Part shown: positions 40,413 through 49,813 of the stretch, piece after piece | How the letters are laid out: every line of letters starts with the position of its first letter | Position numbering within the stretch: position 1 is the stretch's first letter | Source: JAFGHJ01 sp964606065 | GTDB taxonomy: Bacteria; Hydrothermota; UBA3072 | Reading direction: 5' to 3' | DNA length: 64,000 nucleotides | Assembly (NCBI GenBank): GCA_964606065.1 | Contig: CAZSEX010000001.1 | Coordinates: forward strand, 62,001 to 126,000 | Program-made: the position numbers and the translations under genes | The notes under the pieces: generated by a model | The model's input: only the letters and a program-made list of their open reading frames with translations | Told to the model about the DNA's origin: nothing | Databases searched by the model: none

Positions 40413-41171
40413 ATGTATTATCAGCAGAGTTCCGCCAGAGTTTTTTGGGTAGCTTTTTTAACTTCACTGATTGTGTCTGGTCTGGTTAGTTTTTCTTTTG
40501 TGTATTTTGGGCCCGATTTTTTATCGGAAAAATCGATGACCATAGAAATCCCGGACGTAGAAAATTTGGACTTACAGAAAGCGGAGATGATTTTAGATGA
40601 AAGAGGACTGAATTTAATCGTGGAAGATGAAAAATTTCATCCAACCACCAAGAAAGACAGAGTCATTTATCAGAAACCCGCCGCGGGGCAAACCGCCGAG
40701 AAAGGTTCAACCGTTAGAATTGTTTTGAGTAAAGGTCCGCAGGAAACTGTAGAAGAAGGGACAGAAATAGTGGTTCCTTCTGTTATCGGTTTCGATGTTA
40801 ATCAGGCTAAAGTTTATCTGGCTGAGAAGGGGCTTAGTGTCGGTATGGTTGAGAAGAGGGAATCCGAAGAAGACAAAGATGTCGTTTTGGAAGTGATACC
40901 TGAACCCGGGCAGAAAGTAACGGAATCTGTTCCCGTAAAATTAATTGTTTCTTCCGGTAGGGGAAAAGTTACCGTCCCGGATCTTAGAGGAAAAAGTGAG
41001 TATAGGGTAAGATTATTGTTGGAAGAAAACGGGCTCGAACTGGGAAGAAAAAATTATGTTACAAGCGGAGAGCACGCTTTTGATATTGTTATAAGGCAGA
41101 GTCCGGAAGCCGGAGCAACAATCGAAAGAGGTTCTAAAGTCGATATAACTGTGAATCGCGAGGCGCGTTGA
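40413..41171 (+). CDS. PASTA-domain membrane protein, first of a pair
   Basis: A 252-residue protein: an N-terminal membrane helix (VFWVAFLTSLIVSGLVSFSFVYF in short, about residues 10-32) and three PASTA repeats outside, each with the PxxxGxxxxxA..L...GL pattern (IPDVENLDLQKAEMIL, VPSVIGFDVNQAKVYL, VPDLRGKSEYRVRLLL). PASTA domains bind muropeptides or lipid II when attached to kinases or PBPs, but no kinase or PBP domain is present. GGAGGTGA precedes the ATG. Overlaps the second PASTA gene by one base. Confidence 0.93.
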   Translation: MYYQQSSARVFWVAFLTSLIVSGLVSFSFVYFGPDFLSEKSMTIEIPDVENLDLQKAEMILDERGLNLIVEDEKFHPTTKKDRVIYQKPAAGQTAEKGSTVRIVLSKGPQETVEEGTEIVVPSVIGFDVNQAKVYLAEKGLSVGMVEKRESEEDKDVVLEVIPEPGQKVTESVPVKLIVSSGRGKVTVPDLRGKSEYRVRLLLEENGLELGRKNYVTSGEHAFDIVIRQSPEAGATIERGSKVDITVNREAR

Positions 41172-41875
41172 TGAAAAAAGTTATTACCTATGTGTTGATT
41201 GTGGTTATTTCTTTTTTACTGGGGTTTACATCTTTTTACTTTTTGATGCCTGTCATTGTTAAGCACAGTAAGACGATAGAAGTGCCTTATCTTAAAAATA
41301 TGAGTCTGGAGAAAGCAAAAAGTTTTCTTTCCACACTTGATTTAAAGTATGTGGTTTCGGATAGCGTATATTCAAGTGAAGTGGCTGAGGGATTTATCGT
41401 AAACAGTGAACCTCCGGCGAAGGAAGATGCAAAAGTGGGCAGCGTTATAAAACTTGTTGTAAGCAGGGGGGCGAAAAAGGTTGCTATACCCGATATCGTG
41501 GGACTTGCAAGAAAAGCTGCCGTGGATTCACTCGATAATTACGGAATAACAAACAGAGTTTTTATAAATTATCCGGTAAAGGAAAAAAATTTAGACGGTA
41601 AGGTTGTTAAAACAAAACCGGCGATTGAAGACAGTATAGCTTTGGGAGGTATGATTACGATTTTTATCGGAGTAGAGAAAAGAAAGGTTTTTTTGATGCC
41701 GAATCTCATTGGGATGATGCTGGAAGAAGCGCAGAAAGAAATATTGAGGTATGAACTTGAGTTGACAGATGTAAAAAGAACGCCGGGAGAAACCGATGTA
41801 GTAATTCAGCAGTTTCCGGCACCGAGTGTCGAAGTAGCTTTCGGAGACAACGTAAGGCTTGTTGTCGGTGAATAA
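41171..41875 (+). CDS. PASTA-domain membrane protein, second of a pair
   Basis: A 234-residue paralogue of the previous gene: membrane helix (VLIVVISFLLGFTSFYFL) then three PASTA repeats (VPYLKNMSLEKAKSFL, IPDIVGLARKAAVDSL, MPNLIGMMLEEAQKEI). It starts at the ATG of a TGATG junction, so the pair is translationally coupled and may form a heterodimer. No enzymatic domain. Position after rsmB recalls many bacteria in which a PASTA kinase or protein follows rsmB. Confidence 0.92.
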   Translation: MKKVITYVLIVVISFLLGFTSFYFLMPVIVKHSKTIEVPYLKNMSLEKAKSFLSTLDLKYVVSDSVYSSEVAEGFIVNSEPPAKEDAKVGSVIKLVVSRGAKKVAIPDIVGLARKAAVDSLDNYGITNRVFINYPVKEKNLDGKVVKTKPAIEDSIALGGMITIFIGVEKRKVFLMPNLIGMMLEEAQKEILRYELELTDVKRTPGETDVVIQQFPAPSVEVAFGDNVRLVVGE

Positions 41876-41891
41876 AAGAAGGGAGGTGGAA

Positions 41892-42512
41892 TTGTATAAA
41901 GTAAAGGAAATAAATAATTTCAGAAAAACTTTATGTTCGGTTTTTTTCTGGTCTCGTAGTTTAACGGTTGCACAGAAAGTTATTTTCGCCTCGGGATTGG
42001 CGTGTTTAACAGGATTGTCGGCTCAAATCAGGTTTTCTCTTCCTTTCACGCCTGTTCCCATTACAATGCAAACGTTTTTTGTCCTTCTCGCCGGAGTTAT
42101 TCTCGGAAGGAATTGGGGCGGTATAAGTCAGGCATTATATGTGGGTGCGGGTATATTAGGTGTTCAGTGGTTTAGCGGCGGAATAGGAGGTTACGAACTT
42201 ATATTTGGACCAACCGGAGGCTATTTAATCGGTTTTGTTTTAGCCGCTTTTTTTCTCGGATACGCAACGGATAAATACTTCAAGATAAGAAATTTTTCTT
42301 CTTTTTTCCTCCTGATGGGTTTTACATGTTTCTTTTTAATATATATACCCGGGCTGGTTCAATTAGGCTTTTACTTTTATATGATTAAAGGAACATTTCC
42401 GGGGGTAATGTCACTTCTTACAATGGGACTTTTCCCCTTTGTTCCGGGAGAAATCGTCAAGATTTTGCTCGCTTCATTGGTAGCTGCCGCGATTGTGCCT
42501 GAAGAAGGATAG
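41892..42512 (+). CDS. bioY: Biotin transporter substrate-binding S component BioY
   Basis: A 206-residue integral membrane protein with about six helices. BioY hallmarks: TPVPITMQTFFVLLAGVILG, FGPTGGYLIGFVLAAF and a final FVPGEIVKILLAS. Binds biotin with high affinity, alone or with an ECF module. No EcfA/EcfT genes are in the window. The start is TTG at 41892, four bases after GGAGGT; an earlier TTG lies within the previous gene and lacks a site. Confidence 0.95.
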   Translation: MYKVKEINNFRKTLCSVFFWSRSLTVAQKVIFASGLACLTGLSAQIRFSLPFTPVPITMQTFFVLLAGVILGRNWGGISQALYVGAGILGVQWFSGGIGGYELIFGPTGGYLIGFVLAAFFLGYATDKYFKIRNFSSFFLLMGFTCFFLIYIPGLVQLGFYFYMIKGTFPGVMSLLTMGLFPFVPGEIVKILLASLVAAAIVPEEG

Positions 42513-42580
42513 TCCGCAATAACAATGATAATTAAGAAAAAGACTTTATTGAACTCCTAAAAGCACTGAATACCCTATTA

Positions 42581-43726
42581 TCAGCTCTTTTCAAGAATTG
42601 TGTTTTTAATTTCCGATATTATCTTTTCCTTCATCTTTTTTGCAGACTTATCCCAGGAGAAATTCGTTGCCCATTTTTTTGCTTTTTTTCCCATTTCGAT
42701 GACTTTTTTTCTATCACTCAACATGTTTACAAGAATTTCGGATAATCTTTTAGTATCGCCAAAAGGATAAATGTATCCGCTAACTCCGTCCTTTACTGTT
42801 TCTCTCAATCCCGGTGAATCCGGCACAACAGAAGGAGTTCCGCATGCCTGAGCTTCTATCGACGTCAAGCCCCATCCTTCTTTTGGAGAAGTGTTAACCG
42901 AAACCCAGGAAGAAGAAAGCAAATCTATTTTTTTACCGGTGGGTACAAAACCGGTAAAGAAAATCGCATCATCTATTTTATTCTGACGGGAAATCTCTTT
43001 AAGTCTTGGCAGATCATCGCCGTCGCCAACTAAGACAACTTTTAGTCCCTCGACTTTTTTTATAATGTCCGAAACAGATTCAAGCAGAATATCTATCCTC
43101 TTGTATTTTTTTATTCTGGCGAGACAGATAATCGTTGGTTCTTTACGCTTGCTTTTTTTAGATTTATAAGATTTTAAATCGACTCCGTTGTACACTATTT
43201 TTACGTTCTCTTCTGGGATTCCCATTCCCACAATCTCGTTTTTCGAACTTTTAGATACGGCGACTATAGGAATGTTTTTATAATGTTTTGGTATCAATTT
43301 CTCCGAAAAATAAACATAAGAAGCGGAGAGAGGGTCGGTCTCTGTAAATATGGTTTCCCCGAAGAGATGATGAATCAGAGCTGTTCTCTTTTCCCGGATA
43401 AAATTTCCGCCGAAGAATGGAATTTTATTGAGGTCTTCTATGACCAGATCGAATTTTTCACTTTTTCTTATTTTTCTGTATGCTTTAGGAACGTGGAAAT
43501 TGAAAGTGTTTCTCGAACCGACTCTGTAAATTTTTATCCCGTCTAAGGTTTCGGTCTCCGGAGCATTCTTAAAATGTGTACAGATAAGAGATATATTAAA
43601 ATCTTTTCTAAGCCTGCCAAATATTTCATGGAGGTGAACCTCGGCTCCTCCGGACAATGGATTAGTCCAATCCTGCCAGTTTATAATTAGTATATTAGGC
43701 TTTTTTTTAGCCCTTTGCCTCAACAC
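42581..43726 (-). CDS. Glycosyltransferase family 4 protein
   Basis: A 381-residue GT-B enzyme. N-terminal GGAEVHLHEIFGRL is the acceptor-side loop; the C-terminal domain has YNGVDLKSY, IICLARIKKYKRIDILLES, VLVGDGDDLPRL and the EX7E-type donor motif SPKEGWGLTSIEAQACGTPSVV. Probably adds a sugar to a lipid-linked or cell-envelope acceptor. It starts at GTG inside the ABC ATPase gene (20-base overlap) at the end of the efflux operon. I do not know why a glycosyltransferase belongs there. Confidence 0.92.
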   Translation of the reverse strand: MLRQRAKKKPNILIINWQDWTNPLSGGAEVHLHEIFGRLRKDFNISLICTHFKNAPETETLDGIKIYRVGSRNTFNFHVPKAYRKIRKSEKFDLVIEDLNKIPFFGGNFIREKRTALIHHLFGETIFTETDPLSASYVYFSEKLIPKHYKNIPIVAVSKSSKNEIVGMGIPEENVKIVYNGVDLKSYKSKKSKRKEPTIICLARIKKYKRIDILLESVSDIIKKVEGLKVVLVGDGDDLPRLKEISRQNKIDDAIFFTGFVPTGKKIDLLSSSWVSVNTSPKEGWGLTSIEAQACGTPSVVPDSPGLRETVKDGVSGYIYPFGDTKRLSEILVNMLSDRKKVIEMGKKAKKWATNFSWDKSAKKMKEKIISEIKNTILEKS

Positions 43727-44384
43727 GACCGTCCTTAAGATATATTTTTCTTTTTCCTTTCTCTGCTACGTATTTTTCATGAGAAACGATTATAATCGTT
43801 TTCCCGTTTTTGTGCAGATCTGATAGTATTCCTAATATTTCTTCGCCCCTTACGGAATCAAGATTTCCTGTGGGCTCATCCGCTATTATTATTTCCGGTT
43901 CATTGGCAAGAGATCTTGCGATTGCCACCCTCTGACGTTCTCCACCGGAAAGCTGGTTTGGCAGATGATTTAACCTATCACCGAGCCCCACACTCTCAAG
44001 AATGCTTATAGCTTTCTCTTTTCTTTCGTGGGGAGGGATCCTATCATATATCATTGGTAAAGAAACATTGTACCACGCCGGGACGTCAGGCAGGAGATAA
44101 AAATCCTGGAATATGAAACCTATAAACTCTTTCCTTATATCGGCAAGTTGATTCTCATTCATTTTGTTTACGTCTTTGCCCTGCAGGAAATAAGAACCCG
44201 AAGTCGCCACATCTAAACATCCGATTATATGCATTAGCGTGGATTTACCAGAACCGGAAGGTCCAATTATCGAGATAAATTCACCTTTTTTTATATTAAT
44301 ATCGATACCCCTTAGCGCGGGAACTTCGGTTTCCCCGAGAGGATAGACTTTTGTTACATTTTTCATTTTAATCAGTTCACTCAT
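43707..44384 (-). CDS. ABC transporter ATPase, MacB/LolD type
   Basis: A 225-residue ATPase: Walker A GPSGSGKST, Q-loop IFQDFYLLP, signature LSGGERQRVAIARSLA, Walker B EIIIADEPTGNLD and H-loop IIVSHEK. Works with the permease encoded eight bases of overlap upstream. In E. coli MacB, ATPase and permease are one protein; here they are separate, as in many Bacteroidetes and Gram-positives. Confidence 0.94.
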   Translation of the reverse strand: MSELIKMKNVTKVYPLGETEVPALRGIDINIKKGEFISIIGPSGSGKSTLMHIIGCLDVATSGSYFLQGKDVNKMNENQLADIRKEFIGFIFQDFYLLPDVPAWYNVSLPMIYDRIPPHERKEKAISILESVGLGDRLNHLPNQLSGGERQRVAIARSLANEPEIIIADEPTGNLDSVRGEEILGILSDLHKNGKTIIIVSHEKYVAEKGKRKIYLKDGRVEAKG

Positions 44385-45612
44385 AACGAAGCGCCTCCAC
44401 AGGGCTTAATTTAGATGCTTTCCTTGCCGGATAAAAACCGAAGAAAACTCCTATTGTAAAGCAAAAACCAAAACCGAGAACAATGGACCAGACAGGAATA
44501 TGAAATGGTACGTTTCCATTGCTCATAATGGATATTAATTTTGTAATTGAAGCTCCCAGTATAATACCTAACAATCCACCGAATAAACAAATAACCACGG
44601 ATTCCATAAGAAATTGGCCAAGAATCTCGCTGGATTTCGCTCCTATCGCTTTTCTAACTCCTATCTCTCTTGTCCGCTCCGAAACGGAAACAAGCATTAT
44701 ATTCATTATTCCTATTCCACCTACCACCAGAGAAATAGCGGCAATCGCGATTGAAATCATTAAAAAAGTACTGGTCATCTGATTAAATTGACTTATCAAC
44801 GCTTCAGAAGAATTAAGGGAAAAATCGTCTTCTTCTCCGGGCTTTAAGTCTCGAACTCCCCGTAAAATCCATCTTATTTCCTCCCTTGATTTTTCTTTTT
44901 CTTCCGCATATACAACTACATTAATAGTTTTGTTTCTCCCCGTAAATTCAGCCATTGTTGTATAAGGAATCATTACAACATTATCCATACTGTTACCCAT
45001 CATTTCTCCACGCTCTTCAAGAATCCCGATTACTTGAAACTGTCGTCCCTGAATTTTAACCTTTTTACCTATGGGACTTTCTTCGGAAAACAGCGATTCT
45101 ACAACATCCTGACCCAGAACACAAACGTGTCTTTTATATTTTACATCATCTTTTGACAAAAAACGCCCAAGATTTACGTCTTGATTAAGTATTTTGGAAA
45201 AATCTTCATAGACGCCGTGCACTACAACGTCAGACGCTTCTTTCTCTCCCCTCCCTATCTCCAAATTTATTCTGTCAAGAGGAGATATGTATTTAAAAGA
45301 AGTCCCGTATTCTTTTAGAGCCTGGAATTCCTTTATTCCTATATCTTTTCTCTTTAAAATTTCAAGCCATTCTTTCCTGCTTACATTGGCGAACCAGGGA
45401 TGTTTGCTCACGTATATAACGTTTGCACCAAGTTGAGAAAAACTGGTAGCAATGTACTTCCTGAAACCCGAAATAACAGACATCACACCGATAACAGTCA
45501 TAACTCCTATCACAATGCCGAGAGTGGTGAGAAGAGCTCGAAGTTTATTTGCCTTTATTGACTCAATTGCTGAACGCAATATCTCAATTAAAAAACCGCT
45601 GAACATTTTCAT
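44377..45612 (-). CDS. MacB-type ABC permease
   Basis: A 411-residue permease: N-terminal helix (LTTLGIVIGVMTVIGVMSVI), MacB-PCD periplasmic domain (about 50-280) and three C-terminal helices with MLVSVSERTREIGVRKAIGA, ending PARKASKLSPVEALRYE. Likely a homodimer pulling substrate to the MacA/TolC channel. Overlaps the membrane-fusion gene by four bases. Confidence 0.94.
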   Translation of the reverse strand: MKMFSGFLIEILRSAIESIKANKLRALLTTLGIVIGVMTVIGVMSVISGFRKYIATSFSQLGANVIYVSKHPWFANVSRKEWLEILKRKDIGIKEFQALKEYGTSFKYISPLDRINLEIGRGEKEASDVVVHGVYEDFSKILNQDVNLGRFLSKDDVKYKRHVCVLGQDVVESLFSEESPIGKKVKIQGRQFQVIGILEERGEMMGNSMDNVVMIPYTTMAEFTGRNKTINVVVYAEEKEKSREEIRWILRGVRDLKPGEEDDFSLNSSEALISQFNQMTSTFLMISIAIAAISLVVGGIGIMNIMLVSVSERTREIGVRKAIGAKSSEILGQFLMESVVICLFGGLLGIILGASITKLISIMSNGNVPFHIPVWSIVLGFGFCFTIGVFFGFYPARKASKLSPVEALRYE

Positions 45613-46763
45613 TTTTCCTCTAAAATTCCTTCACCCTCAGCAGTTTCTTCTTCTCCTTCGTCTTTTTCTTTCCATATTGCTTTCTGATTATCAGTAAGTT
45701 TTATTAAAGTTCTTATAGGTCCGGAAACAATAAGGTCGTTCTCTTCCAACCCTTCAATTATTTCGACCCTCATTCCTTCAGTGATTCCTGTTGCGACTTC
45801 TACGAATTTTGTTTTACCCTCTTCTATCTTATAAACTCCGCTCTTTTTCTCTTTCGTAACCAGTGCTTGAAGTGGAATACGCAGTACGCTATCTTTCTTC
45901 GCAGTAATTATTTCACAATTTGCGCTCATGCCCGGCAGCATCCCCGTATGATGGGGAATTGATATTTTTACTTCAAATTCAACTGCCGCTGATGACCCCG
46001 CTTCTTTTGGCATACTCGCTTTATAATAAACAGTTCCAATGAAGGCGGTATCCGTAAAAGCATCTACCGTTATTCTGGCTGTATTTTTGATAGATATTAG
46101 AGGTATTTGACTCTCGTTTACGTCCGCAACCATTTCCATTTCTTCCAGGTCCGAGACCGTTAAAATGATAGAACCGGGATTGTTTATGGTCCCGGCAACT
46201 ACAACCTCTCCTTCTTCTTTATTTATATCCATCACCGTGCCCTGAATTGGAGAACGGATAGTTGTCCTATCGAGGCTCCTTCTGGCTCTGCTTAACTCTG
46301 TCCTGGCGTTTTCAAGAATACTCGACGCAAGCTCCACCTCTGTGGCGATATTTTCAAAATTTTCCCTGGAGATTAAACCTTTTTCATAAAGTTCTTTTTT
46401 CCTTTTTAGTTGTTCCCTTTTAAACTCGAGATCAGCTCTTTGAGCCCCTACATTGGCTAAAGCTCTCTTATATGAGGCGAATTGCTCTGTAGAATCTAAT
46501 TTCACAAGAATTTGTCCTTTTTTTACCCAATCACCCTCCTCAACAAACAATTTAACCACTTCCGCGGTAACTTCAGCATTAATCTTCCTTTCCTCTTTTG
46601 ACCGGATTTCTCCCGGGGCGGACACTATTTTTTCTATTTCGCCTCTTTCCACTCTCGAAACTTCTACTTTTACCCCCCCTGATTTTTTCACATTTACTAT
46701 TATTATGATGCCGAGGATTACGATTGCCGCAGCCGCGATAATCATTTTTTTCTTATTTTTCAT
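45609..46763 (-). CDS. MacA-like periplasmic membrane-fusion protein
   Basis: A 384-residue HlyD/RND-type adaptor: one N-terminal helix (KKMIIAAAAIVILGIIIIV), a lipoyl-like domain split by a coiled-coil hairpin (ASYKRALANVGAQRADLEF, then RARRSLDRTTIRSPIQGTV) and a beta-barrel with ITVDAFTDTAFIGTV. The C-terminal tail is Glu/Lys rich. It connects the permease with the TolC-like channel encoded just upstream. Confidence 0.93.
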   Translation of the reverse strand: MKNKKKMIIAAAAIVILGIIIIVNVKKSGGVKVEVSRVERGEIEKIVSAPGEIRSKEERKINAEVTAEVVKLFVEEGDWVKKGQILVKLDSTEQFASYKRALANVGAQRADLEFKREQLKRKKELYEKGLISRENFENIATEVELASSILENARTELSRARRSLDRTTIRSPIQGTVMDINKEEGEVVVAGTINNPGSIILTVSDLEEMEMVADVNESQIPLISIKNTARITVDAFTDTAFIGTVYYKASMPKEAGSSAAVEFEVKISIPHHTGMLPGMSANCEIITAKKDSVLRIPLQALVTKEKKSGVYKIEEGKTKFVEVATGITEGMRVEIIEGLEENDLIVSGPIRTLIKLTDNQKAIWKEKDEGEEETAEGEGILEEK

Positions 46764-47985
46764 ATAACCTCCCCATAAGCCTTTTTAATCTGTACAGAGA
46801 AAGATACCAGTCGAATCGGGCTTCAGTCAGGGAGTACTGAGCTCTCAGCAAATCTTCCTCTGCCCCCAATAACTCGATCATCGAGGACTCTCCCAGGCGG
46901 TAACGTTCACTTGCCGCCTTATGACTTTCTTCGGCAAAACTTAAAGTGGTTTCAGCCAGCTGAAATTTCTGTCTGGCTTCTTCGTACAGTAAATAATCTT
47001 CTTCGACAGCTATGCTTAATTCTTTTTCTCTTTCTTTTAACTTTAATTCTGCCAAATCAACCTGTAATTGTGCTATCAGCGCTTCATTTATTCTGGAAAA
47101 ACCGGTAAACAAAGGTATGGAAATAGAAAAGCCTATGGAATAATCGTAATTTTCTCGCAGAACCGACGGACCGGGAGTCATTTCATCCTGGTATTGATAC
47201 ACCGCTCCCAGGGAGAAAGTGAAAAGATTGTTAATCGAGGTATTTGTAAAATCAAATCTGGCTTTTTTTAATTCCGAACGATATTCGTTTACAAGAGGAT
47301 CCTTTTCCATAGCAAGAACCAGAATAGAATCTTTCGAGGGTATTGTTGAGTCGATTTTAGGTTCTTCCAGCGAAACAGAATCTCCGGCTTCAAGACCTAT
47401 AATTTTCCTCAGTCGTAGAAGATAGAGCATCCGATTTTTTTTCGTTTCCATAAAATCTAACTGCGCTTGCAAATTGTTTACTTTGCCCTGCAGAACTTCC
47501 GCTTTAGAAGCGGACCCCAGGCGTTTTTTTTCTTCTATGAGTTTTAAGTTGTTTTCTGTTCGTTTAACCGCCGTTTCTCTGCTCTCATATAATTTTTCGA
47601 GCTTGAGAGAATTGAGGTATTGGGATACTATTTCATATAGCGTTTGATTTCTCATCTCCACAAAAGAGAAATAAGCTGAATTGTTTCCGTAGTGAGCTGA
47701 AAAGGCGTTCAATAAATCTCCCGGAGTAAAATCCCATTCCATTTTAACGTTGTAATAACTGTCGGAGGAATCGTAAATTTCTATATCATCGACTCTCGAG
47801 CGGGTCCGGGCTTCTACATAACCGGCTGAGGCGTAAGGTAAGAGAGATGAATAGGAGGAAGCGTTTGTTTTCTGTCTTATTAAAAATTCCTTCTTCGCCT
47901 GCAGGTAAGTGGGGCTTTCCTTTAAACCCAGCTCGATTGCTTCTTCCAGAGAAAGGTTGATTGCCAATAAAACAAATAAAATCAC
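46753..47985 (-). CDS. TolC-like outer-membrane efflux channel protein
   Basis: A 410-residue outer-membrane factor with two OEP repeats (about 20-200 and 230-405), rich in heptad helices such as KRLGSASKAEVLQGKVNNL and its twin RYRLGESSMIELLGAEEDLL. The start is GTG at 47985, four bases after GGAGG, which yields a signal peptide (VILFVLLAINLSLEEA); a longer frame upstream only reads through the Yip1 gene. Overlaps both neighbours (4 bases with Yip1, 11 with MacA). Confidence 0.92.
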   Translation of the reverse strand: MILFVLLAINLSLEEAIELGLKESPTYLQAKKEFLIRQKTNASSYSSLLPYASAGYVEARTRSRVDDIEIYDSSDSYYNVKMEWDFTPGDLLNAFSAHYGNNSAYFSFVEMRNQTLYEIVSQYLNSLKLEKLYESRETAVKRTENNLKLIEEKKRLGSASKAEVLQGKVNNLQAQLDFMETKKNRMLYLLRLRKIIGLEAGDSVSLEEPKIDSTIPSKDSILVLAMEKDPLVNEYRSELKKARFDFTNTSINNLFTFSLGAVYQYQDEMTPGPSVLRENYDYSIGFSISIPLFTGFSRINEALIAQLQVDLAELKLKEREKELSIAVEEDYLLYEEARQKFQLAETTLSFAEESHKAASERYRLGESSMIELLGAEEDLLRAQYSLTEARFDWYLSLYRLKRLMGRLYEK

Positions 47986-48632
47986 ATTGCCTCCGGTCTG
48001 GCAAAAATCACTCCAAATCCGAGTACTATTAGATAGGTTATTACGCTGACCCACGCGGCTTTCTTTTTTGATACACCGGTGATTTCCGAAATACCGTAGG
48101 CTATCAAAATATACTGCCAGATAGTAAAGACTTCTATGCCCGAGGTCAGGGCGTAAAGCTTCGGATTTTCAGGGCTGAATAGTAAATTAAAACCGGTAGC
48201 GACGTTCAAATCTCTAAAGGTCATTATATTTGGAATACCCCGAAGCCAGAGAATAATTATACTAAGTACACTTCGTATAGCCTGCACAACAGACGAATAA
48301 GCAAAAAGGTCGAGGGCTTTAGTAAAGTTCCAGTCTGCGCCAAAAGCATTACCCAGGAACCAGATAATCAAGGAAGAAATCAACCATGATACCATGGTCC
48401 CGAATGGAACACCAATATATGCAATTAGTCCCATAAATTTTGGCAATTCTTTGGCTACACCCATTTCTGCCATTTGTTGTGCGGTAAGACGAGCTATTGC
48501 CGGAGCAGTAACAGCCGTAAATACCCATCCTATTAAAACAACGAGAATAAAAGGTATCCACCAGTCGTCTTTTTCTTTTATGTGCTGAAAAGTTTTAACC
48601 GGTTCGATTATTATGTTTATCAGATTGCTCAT
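47982..48632 (-). CDS. Yip1-domain membrane protein
   Basis: A 216-residue five-helix protein of the Yip1 family (PF04893): start EPVKTFQHIKEKDDWWIPF is the typical entry to the domain, followed by helices through YLIVLGFGVIFA. Function in bacteria unknown; often near ABC exporters. First gene of the efflux operon; AAGGAGGAAG precedes the ATG. Confidence 0.88.
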   Translation of the reverse strand: MSNLINIIIEPVKTFQHIKEKDDWWIPFILVVLIGWVFTAVTAPAIARLTAQQMAEMGVAKELPKFMGLIAYIGVPFGTMVSWLISSLIIWFLGNAFGADWNFTKALDLFAYSSVVQAIRSVLSIIILWLRGIPNIMTFRDLNVATGFNLLFSPENPKLYALTSGIEVFTIWQYILIAYGISEITGVSKKKAAWVSVITYLIVLGFGVIFARPEAM

Positions 48633-48663
48633 TCTTCCTCCTTTTTACAAATATTACTCAATT

Positions 48664-48691
48664 ATAATAAAAATATTCAAATATAAGTCAA
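48664..48691 (-). promoter_or_regulatory. Promoter of the Yip1-TolC-MacAB-GT operon
   Basis: On the minus strand TTGACT (48691-48686) and TATTAT (48669-48664) are 16 bases apart, about 31 bases before the ATG. Confidence 0.55.
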
Positions 48692-48720
48692 GTAAGCGCC
48701 CACACCCTACCATCTTTTAA

Positions 48721-48846
48721 ACCACGAAACACACTAAATACACTAAACCTCACCGCCCATAAATTTTGATATAAAAAATACACTAAAAAATTTGTCATTG
48801 CGAGTTTTGCGTCTTGTTCTATTTACGCGAAGTAATCTCAAAGACA
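48721..48846. repeat. Degenerate intergenic repeats
   Basis: ACCACGAAACACACTAAAT (48721-48739) belongs to the ccac/cacnaag-type scraps found in many gaps here. TGTCATTGCGAG (48793-48804) with GAAGTAATCTCAAAGAC (48829-48845) looks like a decayed copy of a dispersed palindromic repeat of the TCATTGCGAG...GCAATCTC kind known in many bacterial genomes. No gene. Confidence 0.45.
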
Positions 48847-48869
48847 TTTCGGCAACATACCCCGATGAC

Positions 48870-49193
48870 TCATGACTCCGTCTTTTTACGGTTTATAATC
48901 GTTTCCATATTCTTAAGATAATTGTTGAAGGCTTTTCTGCCTACTTTTGTAAGTTTATATACTGTATTCGGAACTTTGTTGATAAATCTTTTATTTACGC
49001 TTATGTATCCTGCTTCTTCCAGCTTTGAAAGATGAACTGATAGATTCCCTCGCGTAAGTTCACTCATACGCAGCAGAAATTTGAAATCCGCCTCTTTAAC
49101 TCCCGAAAGAATGGTGAATATAGCCAGCCTGCTCGGCTCGTGAATTAATTTCTCCAGAGCCATTATGTCCTTAATTATTTTTTTGTTTTTCAT
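48870..49193 (-). CDS. Winged-helix transcriptional regulator (HTH_34-like)
   Basis: A 107-residue one-domain regulator: HEPSRLAIFTILSGVKEADF, LLRMSELTRGNLSVHLSKLE (recognition helix), GYISVNKRFINKVPNTVYKLT (wing). It matches the PF13601 'winged helix DNA-binding' group that sits next to small membrane proteins. It is the last gene of a four-gene operon, overlapping the third membrane gene by four bases, and probably binds the palindrome on the operon's -10 box. No effector domain is present. Confidence 0.9.
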   Translation of the reverse strand: MKNKKIIKDIMALEKLIHEPSRLAIFTILSGVKEADFKFLLRMSELTRGNLSVHLSKLEEAGYISVNKRFINKVPNTVYKLTKVGRKAFNNYLKNMETIINRKKTES

Positions 49194-49813
49194 TCAGTCA
49201 ATTTCCTTCTGAAATTCATATAGACTATAACACCGGAAATTAAAAAAGTACAACCTAATATATATATCATTAAAAACAGACCGTCATCCGGGGTTAAACC
49301 CAGAATATAATTTATTCCGGCAACTAAAAGAGGTATCGGAGAAAGAATCAAAAATCTTATTGGCTTTCCAGCCTGGACATATTGCGTGATAAAAACGAAA
49401 AACATAATAAGCCCGAGTAAAAGAGTTGAAATCCCAGATGACAGAAAACTTAGATCGAGTATATAAAAACCAAAAAACAAAAAAGTTACGAATGCAAGAA
49501 TTAAAACCATTTTAGGATTATAATCTCTTCTGGCAGAGTAACCCGTCCTATTCCACACAACTTTTTCTTTAAGCTTACGAATTAGCAAAAAGCTTCCCCC
49601 CACTATAGCCAAAACCACAATCAGCCTTAGAAAAACTATGCTTATACGGGAACCATGTAAAAATCTCATAATCGGCGAAACAAACATCAAGCCAACTATC
49701 AAATAACATATACCAAAGCTGATTTCAAACAAACCATCCTCGTACCAGGACTGATGTACCTTCTTTTTTAAATCTTCTATATTTTCTTCCTTTCTTTCTT
49801 TTGCGTTATCCAT
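49190..49813 (-). CDS. Membrane protein, third of three paralogues
   Basis: A 207-residue protein with six predicted helices in three hairpins. Shares with the two upstream genes the N-terminal block SWYEDGLFEISFGICYLIVG, the cytoplasmic VVWNRTGYSARRDYN block and the PIPLLVAGINYILG helix. I chose the ATG at 49813, six bases after GGGGGG; it overlaps the previous gene by eight bases. Function unknown. Confidence 0.82.
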   Translation of the reverse strand: MDNAKERKEENIEDLKKKVHQSWYEDGLFEISFGICYLIVGLMFVSPIMRFLHGSRISIVFLRLIVVLAIVGGSFLLIRKLKEKVVWNRTGYSARRDYNPKMVLILAFVTFLFFGFYILDLSFLSSGISTLLLGLIMFFVFITQYVQAGKPIRFLILSPIPLLVAGINYILGLTPDDGLFLMIYILGCTFLISGVIVYMNFRRKLTE

